Program-made: the position numbers and the translations under genes
NCBI GenBank assembly: GCA_946699065.1
Contig: CAMPDV010002393.1
Location: 1-64,000 of the forward strand
Length of the DNA: 64,000 bases
Direction of reading: 5' to 3'
Origin: Loxodes magnus
Taxonomy: Eukaryota; Ciliophora; Karyorelictea; Loxodida; Loxodidae
Notes under the pieces: generated by a model
Database searches by the model: none
Told to the model about the DNA's origin: nothing
The model's input: the letters and a program-made list of their open reading frames with translations, nothing else
In this document: in pieces, positions 12,196-24,567 of the stretch
How positions within the stretch are numbered: the stretch's first letter is position 1
Layout of the letters: each line of letters begins with the position of its first letter

Positions 12196-13060
12196 TATAT
12201 TTATTTAAATATAGCTAAATTTGAATAATATTTTTATTAAGCAAGCTTTTATTCAAAATAATGTTTAAGCTAAGTTTTATTTTTACCAATAATTATAATT
12301 TAATTAATACTTTTATTTTATCTAAACTTAATCAGTGAAAAGTAAAAAAATTACATTATTTTAAAATTAAATTAACTTATAATAATAATTTTTGATTTAA
12401 TTCATTAATAAAAAGAGTCAAATATTTATAAGCATCATTCAAATAAAAAAATTAAGTTAAGGTCTTAAAAATAAAAAATTATTTTAATATATTATTCACT
12501 TATAACTTTAAATTTAAATTATAAGATAAGACTCAATCAAAAAATTTTTTTTTTAAATGAGTAGATTAAAGCAAAAGTGATAAATTTTAAATAAAATTCT
12601 TGCTAAATTATTCGTTTTTTTTATGTTTTTTGAAAATGTAAAGTTATTGCTAAATATTTCGCTATTTCATATGTTGATATTTTTTCATTCATGAAGTAGC
12701 AGTAAATTTACTTAAAAAGGTAAATGAGTAATTAATTAAATAATTGTTATAAACAAAATTTTAACAAATGCTTAATTTTCTACGTTATAGTTTTCAGTGG
12801 TTCATTATTTATCGTTGTAGGACTTTTCGTTTGTTTTTTCAAGGTTAATTAACATTTCCACCTTTATATAAATGAGTATTATTTAAAATTCTTTCTTTAT
12901 TTTGTAAAATATATTGTTACTTATTAGTAAGCTATCTATAATTAAAAGTTTAGTTTAATTTAAAAAATGATTATTTTTTAAGAAAAGGAGGAAACTTAAA
13001 TGCTTAATCTAAAATTAAAAAATTTATTTAAAAAAAATATAATTAAAAAATTGAGATTAT
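12196..13060. other. A+T-rich stretch, no gene seen
   Basis: A/T-dominated sequence between two elements. There is no protein motif, and no hairpin other than those of the flanking elements. Confidence 0.6.
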
Positions 13061-13840
13061 AGAACATGAAGCACCAAAATGGAGCGCAGATCTTTATTAA
13101 TAATAATAATAATTAATTTTAGTTATTTTAATTTTAATAGTGCATCAAATTATTGAAGTTCTATTTTTTCGTCAAATCTCGAATTTTAGGTCTTCATAAA
13201 GATTTCTTTCCTTAAAACATATCAATTACGCTGATTTAACCCCTTTTATTATTGGAATCTTACTTCAGTCCAGTTCTTAGCCTAGCATTTATTCATTCCT
13301 TCTTTGCTGTGCAAATTTATGTCTCTCAAAACTTTAAATCCTCATTACATTTTATTTCCGTATAAAATCCTTTTTGAGATGAATATAAATAAATTAAAGT
13401 TTAATGTAAATTTTAATTTTTTTATTTTTATTTTCGTTTAAAATTTCTACGATATCTTAAAATATTACCAAATTCACAACACATCAACATTACTTTTTTC
13501 TCTTATCTAAAGAAATATTTTCTAGATGAGTTTTAAGCTCTACGGCCATAGGATCATTTATCGAAATATTTTAAATAATATATTTTCTGTTAACTCTATG
13601 AAATAATTAAATTTTGTTTCTAACTGTTCGATTCTCATATTTATTAAATACTCATTTACTTTTTTTATTCTTAAATGTTAGTAAGCAAGTATGTGATTTC
13701 TTTCTTTAAACTCTTGTTCGCATATAAAATTTCTGGTTTTCCTCTTGCATATTTTTGAGTTATTTAAGTAAAATTTGTTAATTAAATTTGACTGAGATAA
13801 TTCTATTTGACGATACTTTTTATAAAAAGTTTTCTAATTT
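13061..13840 (-). mobile_element. Degenerate ORF1-only element
   Basis: Read on the minus strand from about 13840 to 13061, it matches the plus-strand element at 30949-31745 along its length (for example the shared ATGCGAACAAGAGTT block). It contains RIEQLETKF and NDPMAVE, which correspond to RIEQLETKF and DPMDVE of the 41276 element. The knuckle region is decayed. It ends in the hairpin at 13061-13097 and CTATAATC, the same 3' end as the LINE-tail family. Confidence 0.6.
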
Positions 13841-13999
13841 TGTAAATATAATAAAAATATAATACATTAAAAAACTTGTACTATATTTAAAAGTTTAAAT
13901 ATAAATTATTTAATATAAATGAGAATAAAATAATTTTTATAAATATATTTTTTATATCTATTAACATATCTAAAATAAATATTTTTTATATAATTGAAA

Positions 14000-14304
14000 A
14001 GATGGTGGGAGCTGAGAATGACCTTCGTGACAACACTTTCTGGTTTTATGGCTAGGAACAAGTTCCTTTCCTGTCGCTGAGAAAGTCCCTGGTCAGAGTC
14101 ATTTTCTGAAGGGAACACTGTCTTTGAGATTATCCGCTCTTGGTAGGGGCTTGAACCCTGGCTGCTCATAGCGATGGAGCTCCCTAGCAGCTGTGCCTGG
14201 AGCACAACAGGATATCTCCGTTATTCCATAAAAAGAGAGCGTCGAGTCGTGCAATCGGAAAGGAGTTTCCGGTCCAAAAACTTTTTTAGTTGAAATTAAT
14301 TAAT
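14000..14304. ncRNA. Structured G+C-rich repeat, copy P
   Basis: About 300 bp of clearly higher G+C, homologous to 18326-18622. Shared elements are an outer pairing GGGAGCT with AGCTCCC, a constant AGGAACAAGTTCCT hairpin, and three further hairpins whose stems differ from copy Q by paired substitutions. Examples are CGGAAA/TTTCCG at 14256-14271 and TGTGC/GCACA at 14192-14206. On the minus strand a B-box-like GGTTCAAGCC lies at about 14150, so a tRNA-derived SINE is one option. The minus strand can also be read as protein (SSPYQERI), and a Gln codon CAG here is TAG in copy Q, so a coding role is not excluded. No ORF-bearing body follows this copy. Confidence 0.55.
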
Positions 14305-16560
14305 TAAATAATAAATTCTAATTTAGTAGAAAGATCATTAAAATTACAGGTTCATTAATCAAATTCTAAGATTTAAATATTTACAATTAGAAATATTTAA
14401 ACAGATATTCGTAATTCTATTAATATTTCTTATTATTTTTTTGTATTTAAAATATTTGTTTTTTCATTAAATAATAATATTTGTTTTATAAAGTGATTAA
14501 TCTTAATACTTCAAACATAAAAGCATTTATAAAATATCTTTATATTTAAAAAAAAGATAGAGATCTATGAAAATACCAAATTTAATTTACAATATATTAT
14601 TTTAATAATCTTTTATTCAATCTTTTTAATAATTAAAGTAATATTATTATTTCTTTAATATATTTATCTTTAATTTTGTTTTGAAAAAACTAAAAAAATT
14701 ATTAAAAAATAAAGGCTTCTACTTCTGAATTAATTTAAATATCTTTAAAACACTTATTAGCATTTTTAATAATTATAATTAAATATATGAATATTTAATA
14801 TGCAAATAATGATGGATATCCAAGTAAAATAAATTAAATTTAACAAAATTATAATTTATTCTGATATTATTAATAAGAAATCTTAATTTAAACTTAATAA
14901 TTACTTCGTAATTTTTAGTTATCTATTGCAATATTGTCAATCATAATTGTAAATTTTAAAGATATTGTAGATAAGATAAATATACTTTTATAAACAATTT
15001 TTTTTGAAATTAATCAATTAAATTATGCAAATTATATAACACTTATCGGATATCATTTCTAAATTAAAGAAATAGCATAACTTTTAAGAATATATTAATT
15101 GAATATTCTATTTTTTAATTAAAAAAATGTTTCTAGAATTAAGATTTTCTAAATTTTAAAGAACAAATACTAAATTTACTTTTTTGCTTAAAACTAAATC
15201 TAGAATTATAAGATTAATTTTTCTTTTATTAATGAAGAAATTAACTTTCGTTTTATTTTTGTTTAATATTGACTTTAAAATAACATAAAATATAATATAT
15301 TGCTAAATTATTTAAAATATGCTTAGTAATCATTATTAAAAATATTTAAAAATTTTTTTTTGTTAATATAAAAATCTAAATATTAGGGTAAACAGTAGAT
15401 CTATGAAGATATAAGATATCTTAAAAAAATATTATAGTTGATTGATTTTTAATTTTAAATTATTGTAACTACTTTTAAAAATTAATAAATTAAAACTAAA
15501 ACAGAATCTTATTTATAAATGGATATATTTTTATGTTATTTTAGAAAACCTAGAAGTTCAATAAATATAATTAAAATTTAGTAATTTTAAAGAATTTTTT
15601 AGTTTTATTCTTCATAATAACCTGATTTAAATATTTTGAATATTAAAAAACATTTTCTTTGGCTATTTTATGATCAAACAATAAGCAATAAAAAAAAATT
15701 GTATTAACCTATGTAACTAAAAATTTAAAGGTTTAAGATAAATTTACTTTTAATTTTTTGAAATTTAACTTTCTTTCAATTTTATTACTTAAAAATTATT
15801 AGAAAAAATTTAAGATTGATTGGTTTAAAAAAATGCAGTCTCTTCTAACTTAAAAGATAATATTTAGATATATCCTAAATTATAAAGATATTTTTATTTT
15901 ATAAATATGAATTTAATATGCTTCTTTCTTATTATTTTTAATATTTTTTCTACCAATAAATAATCATTTAATTGCCTTATAGATAGTTTTGTTTTTTATC
16001 TATTTTAAAATTTTAAATTAGAAGATATAAAGAATAATAAATTATATTTCCTAGATTTTTAAACTAAATTTTTAATAAAGTAATATGATATAAATTAATA
16101 AAAATAAAATAATAAATTATCCAAGAAAAACTTAATGATAGAAAATTTAACTTATTTTATGCATTATATGTTTAATTTAATCTTTGAATACATTTTAAAT
16201 ATAAGAAAAATTAAAATTAACATAAGTTGTTAATAAAAGTTTTTTATAATTAACGGATTTATAAAATAATAAATATTAATTATTTTAAATAAAATCATAT
16301 ATTTTTTGAAAAGGTTTGTTAATTATTTTTAATAATATCAGTTAATTTCATATCTCAAAATTATGGATTAAAAATGTTGAATCTAGATATTTATTTTTAC
16401 AAATTTTAAATGCTAACCATGATAATTTATCTGGTAATAACTTTTATAAAGTAGATAAATCTTAAAATAAATATAATATATAGACTAAGAGACTCCAAAG
16501 AAATAATTACATAAAGCGTATAAAACAACTAACAGTAAAAATAGCTCATATAAGTTTACT
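14305..16560. other. A+T-rich stretch, no gene seen
   Basis: More than 2 kb of A/T with occasional short G or C runs. I found no motif, conserved block or hairpin family member. Confidence 0.65.
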
Positions 16561-16569
16561 CCTTTAAAT

Positions 16570-17315
16570 TAATTAAATGATGATTTTAAGCTCTCATTTT
16601 ATGCTAAAGAACTGAGAGGAATCTGTTTGTAATTTATTAAAAGGCAATACTTCTCTTGAGTTTGCCAGTATTCTCTTGAATTTTTTCTTATAAATTCCCT
16701 TCTGATTAATATAGGTGTGTCATTTCTTATCATAATTTCCTTGAATTTTATTAAAATTTTCTAAATCTTAGCATCATTTTAGAAGATGATAGATCACAGT
16801 AGTAACATTTTTTCTTGGTTATTTTCTATAGTTGTTTTAGATTTTGTAAAACATGGACAGGATACCTGCACTTTGGACTGATAAACCATTTCCACTTCAG
16901 GTATTTTAGGCTTGAATTCGGTTGTTTCTCCTAGAAATTCAATTTTCGATCCTTTTAGTTTTGCCAATTTTTTTTTAGGTAATGCATTAACGCCAGCATG
17001 TCTTGAAATTAATCGGCTCTTAGGAAATTTAATCCACTCGGTCTCTTAACATCGCATTTTTTTATCTTATAACAGCCACCATCTTGCGCAATTCTTCTAC
17101 ATCATATGGGATATTTAAATTTTTTTTAACCAACCTAGTATTAGTTTTCATTCTAAGCTTTAAACGGTCTTATTTTTAGGTTATATTTTTCTTATTTCTT
17201 AATATTCATTTCTTCGGTTTATCCAGAAGAGTATTGATGTTTTTCTGGCTTCCGAGGAGGGGTTATAAGTGAGAAGCTTTATTTCTTCTTTTTGTTTCTC
17301 CTTTGGAACCAGAAC
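16570..17315 (-). pseudogene. ORF1-like element with decayed CCHC knuckle
   Basis: Minus-strand reading from about 17313 begins LVPKEKQKEEIKLLTYNP. It reaches a knuckle block beginning KKCYYCD and, after a frame change, HLLKWC. It ends with a Tyr-rich tail NQKGIYKKK and REVLPFNKL. The same tail and spacing occur on the plus strand at 17832-18080, so the two are inverted copies about 1.2 kb apart. Frame changes mark it as a broken copy. Confidence 0.55.
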
Positions 17316-17539
17316 ACACTTTTAAAGACCTATTATTTTTTACTTATAAATTTACTACTTTAAGATATAAAACAAAAAGTTAATAGAATTTTTAGTATAA
17401 GAATTAACTCTTTGACTAATAATATAATTTAACTCTAAATAAGAATGCCTAGCTTAAAATAGAAACTATTATTAAATCTTTTATGCTTTAACTTTACTAA
17501 GAACTATAAAAAATAGAACATAAATAAGAAAATTGAAAA

Positions 17540-18110
17540 GCACGGCAACCATGAATAACCTTTTTTAACTCTAAACGATATAATGAATATAGAACCGAGA
17601 TTTAAGTAGATCCTTCTTTCAATAAAAAGGGATTAAAAAAATGTTATTTTTGCATAAAAATTGAACACATATCTAAAAATTGAAAAACGAAATGCTGATT
17701 TTGTGAAAGGTTTGGACATTATATAGCGAACTGTATATATTTTTAAAGGAAATAATAATAAAAAAGTGAAAAATTTAAAAATATAGCTAAATATAATGTG
17801 CTCCAGAAATGACTAAGGAATAAAATAAAGACATCCTGTCCATGCTTTACAAAATCTATAATAACTATAGCAAAAAATAAAATAAATGCCATTAATGTGA
17901 CTCTATCTATCACCTACTAGAATGATGTTAAAGATTTGGAAATTTTTAATTAAGATCAAGAAAATTATGGCAAGAAATGTTACACTTATATTATTCAGAA
18001 GGGAATTTCTATAAAATTAAATTAAAAACAAAACTGGAAAAATCAAGAGAAGTATTGCCTTTTATTAAATTGTAAAATAATCCTTCAAAACTTTTTAGCA
18101 TAAAAAAGAA
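17540..18110 (+). pseudogene. ORF1-like element with three CCHC-type knuckles
   Basis: The reading shows CYFCIKIEH (last Cys lost), then the clear knuckle CWFCERFGHYIANC with its Trp from TGA, and after a frame change CHQCDSIYHLLEWC. The C-terminal REVLPFIKL block matches the inverted neighbour at 16570-17315. Knuckles of the form Cys-x2-Cys-x4-His-x4-Cys are RNA-binding modules of LINE ORF1 and gag proteins. The 5' part is A/T-rich and not resolved. Confidence 0.6.
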
Positions 18111-18325
18111 GTTAAAATAATCATTTAATTAATAAAAAAACTGTATTAAAGTAATAATGTAGTTTAAAATTTATTTCCAAAGACAAAGGAAAGTAAATAA
18201 ACAAAACTAAAATAATAAATTAGCCAAGGATTGCTTAATGAATAATATCTTTATATTTTTTTCTTTATTTTTATATTTAATATAATCTGTTATAATGTTA
18301 TAACATTTGTAATTAATAATTAAAA

Positions 18326-18622
18326 AGATGGTGGGAGCTGAGATTGACCTTCTGAATCATACTTTCTGGTTTTATGGCTAGGAACAAGTTCCTTTCCTGT
18401 CGCTAAGAAAGTCCCTGATCAAAGTCAACCTTTGCAAGGGAACGCCTTCCTCTTGATTATCCACTCCTGGTAGGGGCTTGAAGCCTGGCTGCCCATAGTG
18501 ATGGAGCTCCCTGGCAGCTGCTTTTCGAAAGCAACAGGATATCCCCGTTATCCCATGAAGGGAGTGTTGGGGTCGTTAAACTGCAATAAGTTGCAGTCCA
18601 AAACTCTCTAAGTTGAAATTAA
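18326..18622. ncRNA. Structured G+C-rich repeat, copy Q
   Basis: Homologue of 14000-14304. Its hairpins are CTGCAA/TTGCAG (18580-18595), TGCTTT/AAAGCA (18519-18533) and CAAAG/CTTTG (18420-18434). Each replaces a different but equally paired stem in copy P. It lies directly upstream of the coiled-coil ORF at 18674, so here it may be the 5' end or leader of that element. Confidence 0.55.
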
Positions 18623-18673
18623 TTAATAAAAAATATTTGTAATTTAATCAAAAAAAAAACAAAAAAATAAAAG

Positions 18674-19465
18674 ATGTCGGACTTAAGGAAGAGGGGAACC
18701 TAGCAGCAGTATGAGGAGGTCGGAAAGCAACAGAAAGTAACTCATGTTACTATAACATCAACCTCAAGAAACTGAGGAAATGAACGAAGTCTGCCCTGTA
18801 CTAGAAAGTCTCGTAATTAAATTCTTCTGAACAATTAAGTATGGAAAAAACTCATCAAAGTAGTACCAAATCTCCAGGAGAAGGCTGAGAAGCTCAGTAG
18901 GAAAATTATAAGCTGATGGAGTTGATAAGAAATGAGTTCTAAGATCGTTGGGTTTAAGAATGGCCAACTAGGAGAGGGAAATAGACACCTTATGGAACTA
19001 TTAACGATATTAATTTAGTCAAACAAACTCTCAGCTATTAAAAATTCAAGATTAAAGCCAACAGATCGAAAACCAATTACAGAGCCAGAAACAGAAAAAT
19101 TAAAGTCAAGGAAATTTCTGGAATAATAAAATGTAAATAGAGTAAGTTGGAATAAATAAATCTCAAATGGAAAAATAAAACAACGACTGATAAAAAAAAG
19201 AATTAAAAAGAAGAATTTGGAAAAATTGTTTCTTTTGCTAAGCTAAAAGCATATATCAAGAATTGCTGAAAATTAAAAAAAATTAAAAAATAATTTAGAC
19301 TTTAGGAGTAAAAAGAGAGAGAAAACACTACAGAAATCCTAAAGAAGACATATACAAGAGAAAAGGAACTCAAGAACTATTGAGACTGATTTTCACAAGA
19401 CCTGGAGGCAAAAGAAGACAAGAGCTGAGCAAAAAGATTGGAAACAGGACTTAAAAACTTATTTT
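18674..19465 (+). CDS. Coiled-coil protein homologous to 3744-4605
   Basis: ATG 18674 (MSDLRKRGTQQQYEEV) aligns with the MSDFRK protein of the terminal repeats, including KVTHVTITSTS versus KVTHALVSTS and QSNKLSAIKNSRL versus QSYKLLDVDDSRL. Frames change at least once between blocks, and the end is set by loss of coding composition at about 19465. It follows the structured repeat Q by about 50 bp and converges on the minus-strand ORF1-like gene ending at 19680, so the coiled-coil and ORF1 families are neighbours here too. Confidence 0.5.
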
Positions 19466-19679
19466 ATGCAGCTAATATGAACTACTTTACATTTTTATTA
19501 AACTTAAACTTAAAAATAAAACATGGATAAGTTTTAATTAAGAGTACCATTTTGAAGAATCAATTCATTTACAATTACATATCAATTTTCTCTTTTAAAA
19601 GATAAATTAATTATCCATTTTAATAAAATCAATTAGTTTAAAGTCACAAGATGAATGATTATTATTGTTATCGATTAAA

Positions 19680-20545
19680 ATGTTTGTAGTGCCTTACTGG
19701 TCACCTCTTAAAGGAAATTTTTAAGTTAAAAATATCTAGTTTTATCAAGCTCTGGAACTAGCAAGTCTTATTCCTCCTCAAGTTTTTTTCAGCTCATCGT
19801 GATTTATTTTCACTATTCTTCCCAACTTCATTAACCAGATTTCCATTCAACCTGTATATCTCATCTTTTCCTGCATCAGATCTAGTTTTTCACCTTTTGT
19901 ATTTTTTCTTTACCTTGTTTTGCTTTTTTGTTTTCTAAATAAGTGCAATTTGCTATTATAATAGTATCATAGATTTTTAACTTTGGGTATTTTTCCTCAC
20001 TTTTCTTTTATTGGATCCTTTCAATCTCCATTTTATTTCAGCTGTTTACTTTTATTAATTTCGGTCCACTTTCAAGTGCTTCTTCTTATATCTTCTTTTC
20101 TTATTCTTGGATTTTTATTTTACTTCTTCATTCTATTATATTTACCATCTTTTTAAGTTTCAGTACACTTGTATCTCTTTCTTAAGTCATAATTTTTTAT
20201 TCATTTTTGTTTTCATTTTGCTCTAGTTTTTTAGAAGTTTGTCGTTCAGTGCCTTCAGTTTTTCGAACCTCTTACTGGAGGTTAACTACCATTAGAGCTA
20301 GCTAAGCATTGTCTACTTTCTCCTTTCCAAAGTCAAATTCATGGATTGCCTGAATCACGGCCCTTTCTTGCTACTTCTTTAGATTTTAAGCCGTAGTTTA
20401 ATTTAAAGAAGCCTACTTTAATCTTTTTCTGTCTTTATTAGTAATTATGTCTATTCTTATTAAGAAGAGGGCTAATTATAAGATGACGTTGTACGAGGAG
20501 TTGCTTCAGATTTTCTCTCCTGCTCTGAGAAGGTGGAAAATCTGT
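19680..20545 (-). CDS. ORF1-like coiled-coil protein
   Basis: Minus-strand reading opens with NRFSTFSEQERKSEATPR, resembling the Phe/Thr/Ser-Gln-Glu-Arg start of other ORF1 copies (GFYTTSPKQERKPEP at 35644). It continues with Gln-rich and Lys-rich coiled coil (FEKLKALNDKLLKN). The 3' end GGTGACCAGTAAGGCACT corresponds to GTGTCCAGATTGGCACT at the end of the 1675 ORF, a small hairpin in both (GTGxCC with GGxCAC). No CCHC knuckle was found. Confidence 0.5.
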
Positions 20546-20649
20546 TCTTTTAGTTAGACAATTTTTATATATATATGATGAATATTTAACAAACAAATAG
20601 CAGGACCAATAAACAGTACACGGGAATGTGTAGCAGAACTCTTCCAAGT

Positions 20650-21830
20650 GGGTTGGAATTGCCTATTTTAACTCCTACCTTTAGCAAACTTACGGTAGAC
20701 AAAATATTGATACATAAGCAATTTAGCAGACCAGGTAATCTAAGAGTTTTTCAAGTATCTAAAACAAAGTTATAATCGGAATATTGCAAGAATCTAAGTT
20801 TTATTATTAGAAATAATCTTGATACATTCAAAAACGCAGAAACATTTGAAAAATTTGGACAAAAAAACAGATGGAAATAAAAAAATCTGGCTATATCCAT
20901 TGCGAAAAGGAAAATTGAAGAATATTTTAATTATTAAAATAATCCAGGTCATTTTACAGTAGATATTGACTTTACCACTGCATAAATATAATAAAAACTA
21001 TCAAAATCGAGTAAAATTAACCAAATTATTATCAATATTTATGAAAATACAACCTGATTAAATGGTAAAATTTCGGTGTATCTACAATTAAAGGAATAAG
21101 TGGACATATAAAGATTCTAAACTTGATAAAGATTTTAGATAAGACGGTTAAACTGAATCAATTAGCTATATGAAAACGCGAAACTTTTATGCAACTGAAC
21201 ACAGTAACTATCAATAAATAAGAAGATAAGTGATACTGGCAATTATAAAAGGCAGAACATTTATAAAATAATCTGATGTATGTTGAACTAAGAAGCAATA
21301 ATCTTATGATCGAGACAGAAGAAGAAAAGATATAAAATGTAAAGGAAGAATAGCACAAACAAGTATAACTTGAGTAAACTCATCATTGATAAAATAATAA
21401 TATAAATATTAATCAAAATGGATTTTTTCATAAAGCGTCTTAAAGCAAAGAAAATGCCCAAGGATAGCGCAGAATGCTAAGAAAAATAATATAAAACTAT
21501 AAAAATTAAGAATATAAAGCACAAGCTGAAAAAAATTTACTACATACAAATCAAATGAAGAATATAGCTGAACCCCAAATCACTCTTGAGTCTTATAAAC
21601 TAATGATAAATTATAAAGATTGTAAGGAGCATAATAAATGCATGCTACATAAACCTGAACTAAGAAAAAGCAAAAAACTCTAGAAGATTATGGCTTTAAA
21701 CCTTAATTACAAATAAAAAAGCAAAACTACTCTTAACATTAGCATTAATCAACTACACTAAAACATACAACATCATAAACAGAAAACATAGAGCCAAATT
21801 AATAACAAAATAATATGTCAATCCATCTTT
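20650..21830 (+). CDS. Possible coding region, unidentified
   Basis: One frame starts LPSGLELPILTPTFSKL and continues VDKILIHKQFSRPGNLRVF over a few hundred bases. Past 21.1 kb two frames are equally protein-like. There is no clear start codon, no recognised domain, and no repeat copy in the window to fix the frame. It could be a host gene or an ORF of the adjoining element. Confidence 0.25.
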
Positions 21831-21904
21831 TTTCAAGTTCTACAACAATTACATTTTATTATACTCATTTGGTAATAATTTCTTCTTCAGAGGTTAGATA
21901 AATA

Positions 21905-22461
21905 TATAAATTAAATTAAATTAAATTAGTGTGGTACCATCATTGTATGATTCACCACGAAAAAATAAAGAAACCAAATTTAATTATTAAAAATAGGCTA
22001 GAAATGAATCTAGCTTCATCTGATCTCTTTATTTCTTGTCTTCTTCTCTCCGTTTTTATAATAAAAATTGATTGCCTTCACTCTTCACTCTTCAAATTTT
22101 TGTAATTCTTCCAAAGGCTGGAGTTAGAAGGGGCTAGAGAACATTCTAATATTTGTGTCAAATGACTCGATTGGGTTGCTTCTTCTAAGTTATAATTATT
22201 TTGATTTCAGTCATGTTTTTGTTGTTTTCTATTTCCTTATCAGAATAGCTACATGTAAAATCAGGATATCTCTCAGATCTGGATTTCGGTTTCCTCTAGT
22301 CGACCTCCTGTACTGATGGAATGAATCCTCAAACAAGTAAGGCTTATCACAAAATGGGTCCGTCCTTACTTGTTTGTGGTGGCATCTATTGCAAGAGTAA
22401 TTGCAATGCAGACATGGCCGCACCGGATTATTTATTCGGTCGACTTGAAACCAGAATCCAT
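21905..22461 (-). mobile_element. CHH-finger short element, copy D
   Basis: Starts at ATGGATTCTGG (22461) on the minus strand. The ORF contains CLHCNYSCNRCHHK (22.42-22.37 kb), then KPYLFEDS, and downstream the same SLWK block as copy A. A 7-bp hairpin ATTGCAA/TTGCAAT lies over the finger codons. The 3' end is a different hairpin (21931-21958, GTGGT with ACCAC plus an inner ATCAT/ATGAT stem) followed by a (AATTT)n tail at 21906-21927, as expected for a retroposed unit. The finger here is the most regular of the family. Confidence 0.65.
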
Positions 22462-24567
22462 TTAAAAAATAAATATTATATATAAATTCCTGTAGTTACT
22501 TCGAGTTAGCATTTAGTTTTTTATGAAAATATGATTTTCTTCGGTTTTTTTAAGGCTTTATTTAAAAACGGTAGAAATGGATTAGGACGTTATTTTTATA
22601 ACTATTTTTGTAATAATTGGTTAAATAACTATTTATTATTTTATATTGTAAATTTTTTAAATATTAGATAAATTTCTTCTAAAGATGCAAAAATAGCATA
22701 TTCGATAAAATTCTACTATTATTTAATTAATTCAAATTTCCAAAAATCTTATAAGTAATCTTCTTTAATAATTTTTATTTAAATATATTTACCAGTAATA
22801 TTTAAACTTAAATATCTTTTAAGTTGAATTAAGTTTTAGAATATAATTATATTATGCATAATTTCTTAAATATATTTATAAAACAAATAAAAAAATTTGA
22901 TCTCTTTATACATTATTAATTATAATTTATATATTTTCTAATTTATTTATTAATTATGTTCTTTAAAATTTTAATTTAGCAAGTTATTATTGTATCTTCT
23001 TCTGTATTAGTATTTATAACTATTTTAAACATTTATTTATTTTCATAATTGTTATTTTTCTTTTATTAATAAATCTAACAGCCTCTAATTTATTTTGAAC
23101 TATCTTTCATAATCTAAATTTTGTTTTCAATTATAAATAAATATCTTATTACTTGAAGGAAAGTAAATTTTAATGTATATATAGATAAGTAATTAGATAC
23201 CTTAATAATTAATAGTTAAATTTTTAATTACGTAGCATTAAATATTTAAAATTCACTAAAGTTATATAATTTTAACTAAAAAATCTAAGTTTATTATCTT
23301 AAGTTTTAATACTTTTTTATTCTTTATCATCTAATTAAACTAAAAAATATAAAAGAATCAAAAATACATTTTATCAATTTACTTTATATCTAATAAAACT
23401 TTATATTCTAACTAAATATAACCATTTTATTTATACAAATTAAAACTACTAAGAAAATTAGTAACTTTATAGAAATGTAATTATAGATAAAAATATAAAA
23501 TAGTAGTATTTAAAATATTAGCTAATGTTTATTATTTTTATAAATTATAATAATTTTTTATTTTATTATAAATATTATTTTCTATTATAATTCTTTTTAG
23601 CTTTCTATTATATTTTAATCTCATTTAATAAAACAGAACATTATTTCCTTTTTATTTAAAGAAATAAAAATTGTAATTTAATATGTTAATTTACAAATAT
23701 TTTTGTATAAAGATTTTAGATTAATAATTTATATTTATTTATAGAAATATAAATCTAAAATTAAAAGCTAATTCTATTTATTTTAAGTATAAGGAAATCT
23801 AATTTTCAATATAAATACAATCAAAAAAAGAATATATTATATTATATTTATTTTTGACTGAGTAGTAATTAATAACACAATCTTAAAATTTATTTTAAAT
23901 ATAAAACTAAATTAGTCAGATTATTATTCCTTCTTATATTTTTTATTGGTTTAGAAGAAATTTTTTAAAGAAAAGTTAAATTTAAAGTGATTTAAATAAA
24001 ACTAAATTTTTCTTAGATTATTTAAAACATTTATTAAAGTTTTAATTATTAATCATTTACTTTGAGAGTTACTCATTCTTAATTTAACTCCATAATTTTA
24101 TATTATTATTTTTAAGAAAAACATTTTACATTCAAAAGAAAACCTTTTTTAATATTCAAAATAGGATAATAAGTTTAGAAAAATTTTAAATCATATAAGA
24201 GACGAAAATTAAAATTAAAAGCTTTAAAAAACTAAAAGTTTAAAGATTTAATAGCTTATTTGTGATATAAAGATAATTATTAGTAATCTTTTATTATAAA
24301 ATATATATCAAACATAATTTAGTTTTAAGCAAAGATATCTAAAAATAAACATTTAATATTAAATGTGTTTCATAAAATCTAAATTATTATTGTTTTTACT
24401 TAATCATCTTCTTTGCAAAAATTATTAAATTAATTTAATTTTTGTAACTATTCAATATTAAATATTAATCATCAAAAATTTATAAATAAAAAAATGTAAA
24501 TTTATTTAAATTTTACATATAATAAAGAATATAGAATAACTAATATAATTATTATATATATTATAAA
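22462..24567. other. A+T-rich stretch, no gene seen
   Basis: About 2.1 kb of A/T sequence separating two elements. Nothing beyond short homopolymers. Confidence 0.65.

Noticed and set aside
14140-14160. A tRNA gene suggested by a B-box-like GGTTCAAGCC on the minus strand
   Set aside because: No acceptor, D or anticodon arm of a tRNA can be built around it; at most it is a polymerase III promoter element of a SINE-like repeat.
13906-14205. A 99-codon minus-strand ORF over structured repeat P
   Set aside because: It is open under the standard code, but the homologous copy at 18326 does not keep the frame and most differences fall in paired stems, so I did not call it a gene; a coding role remains a minor alternative.
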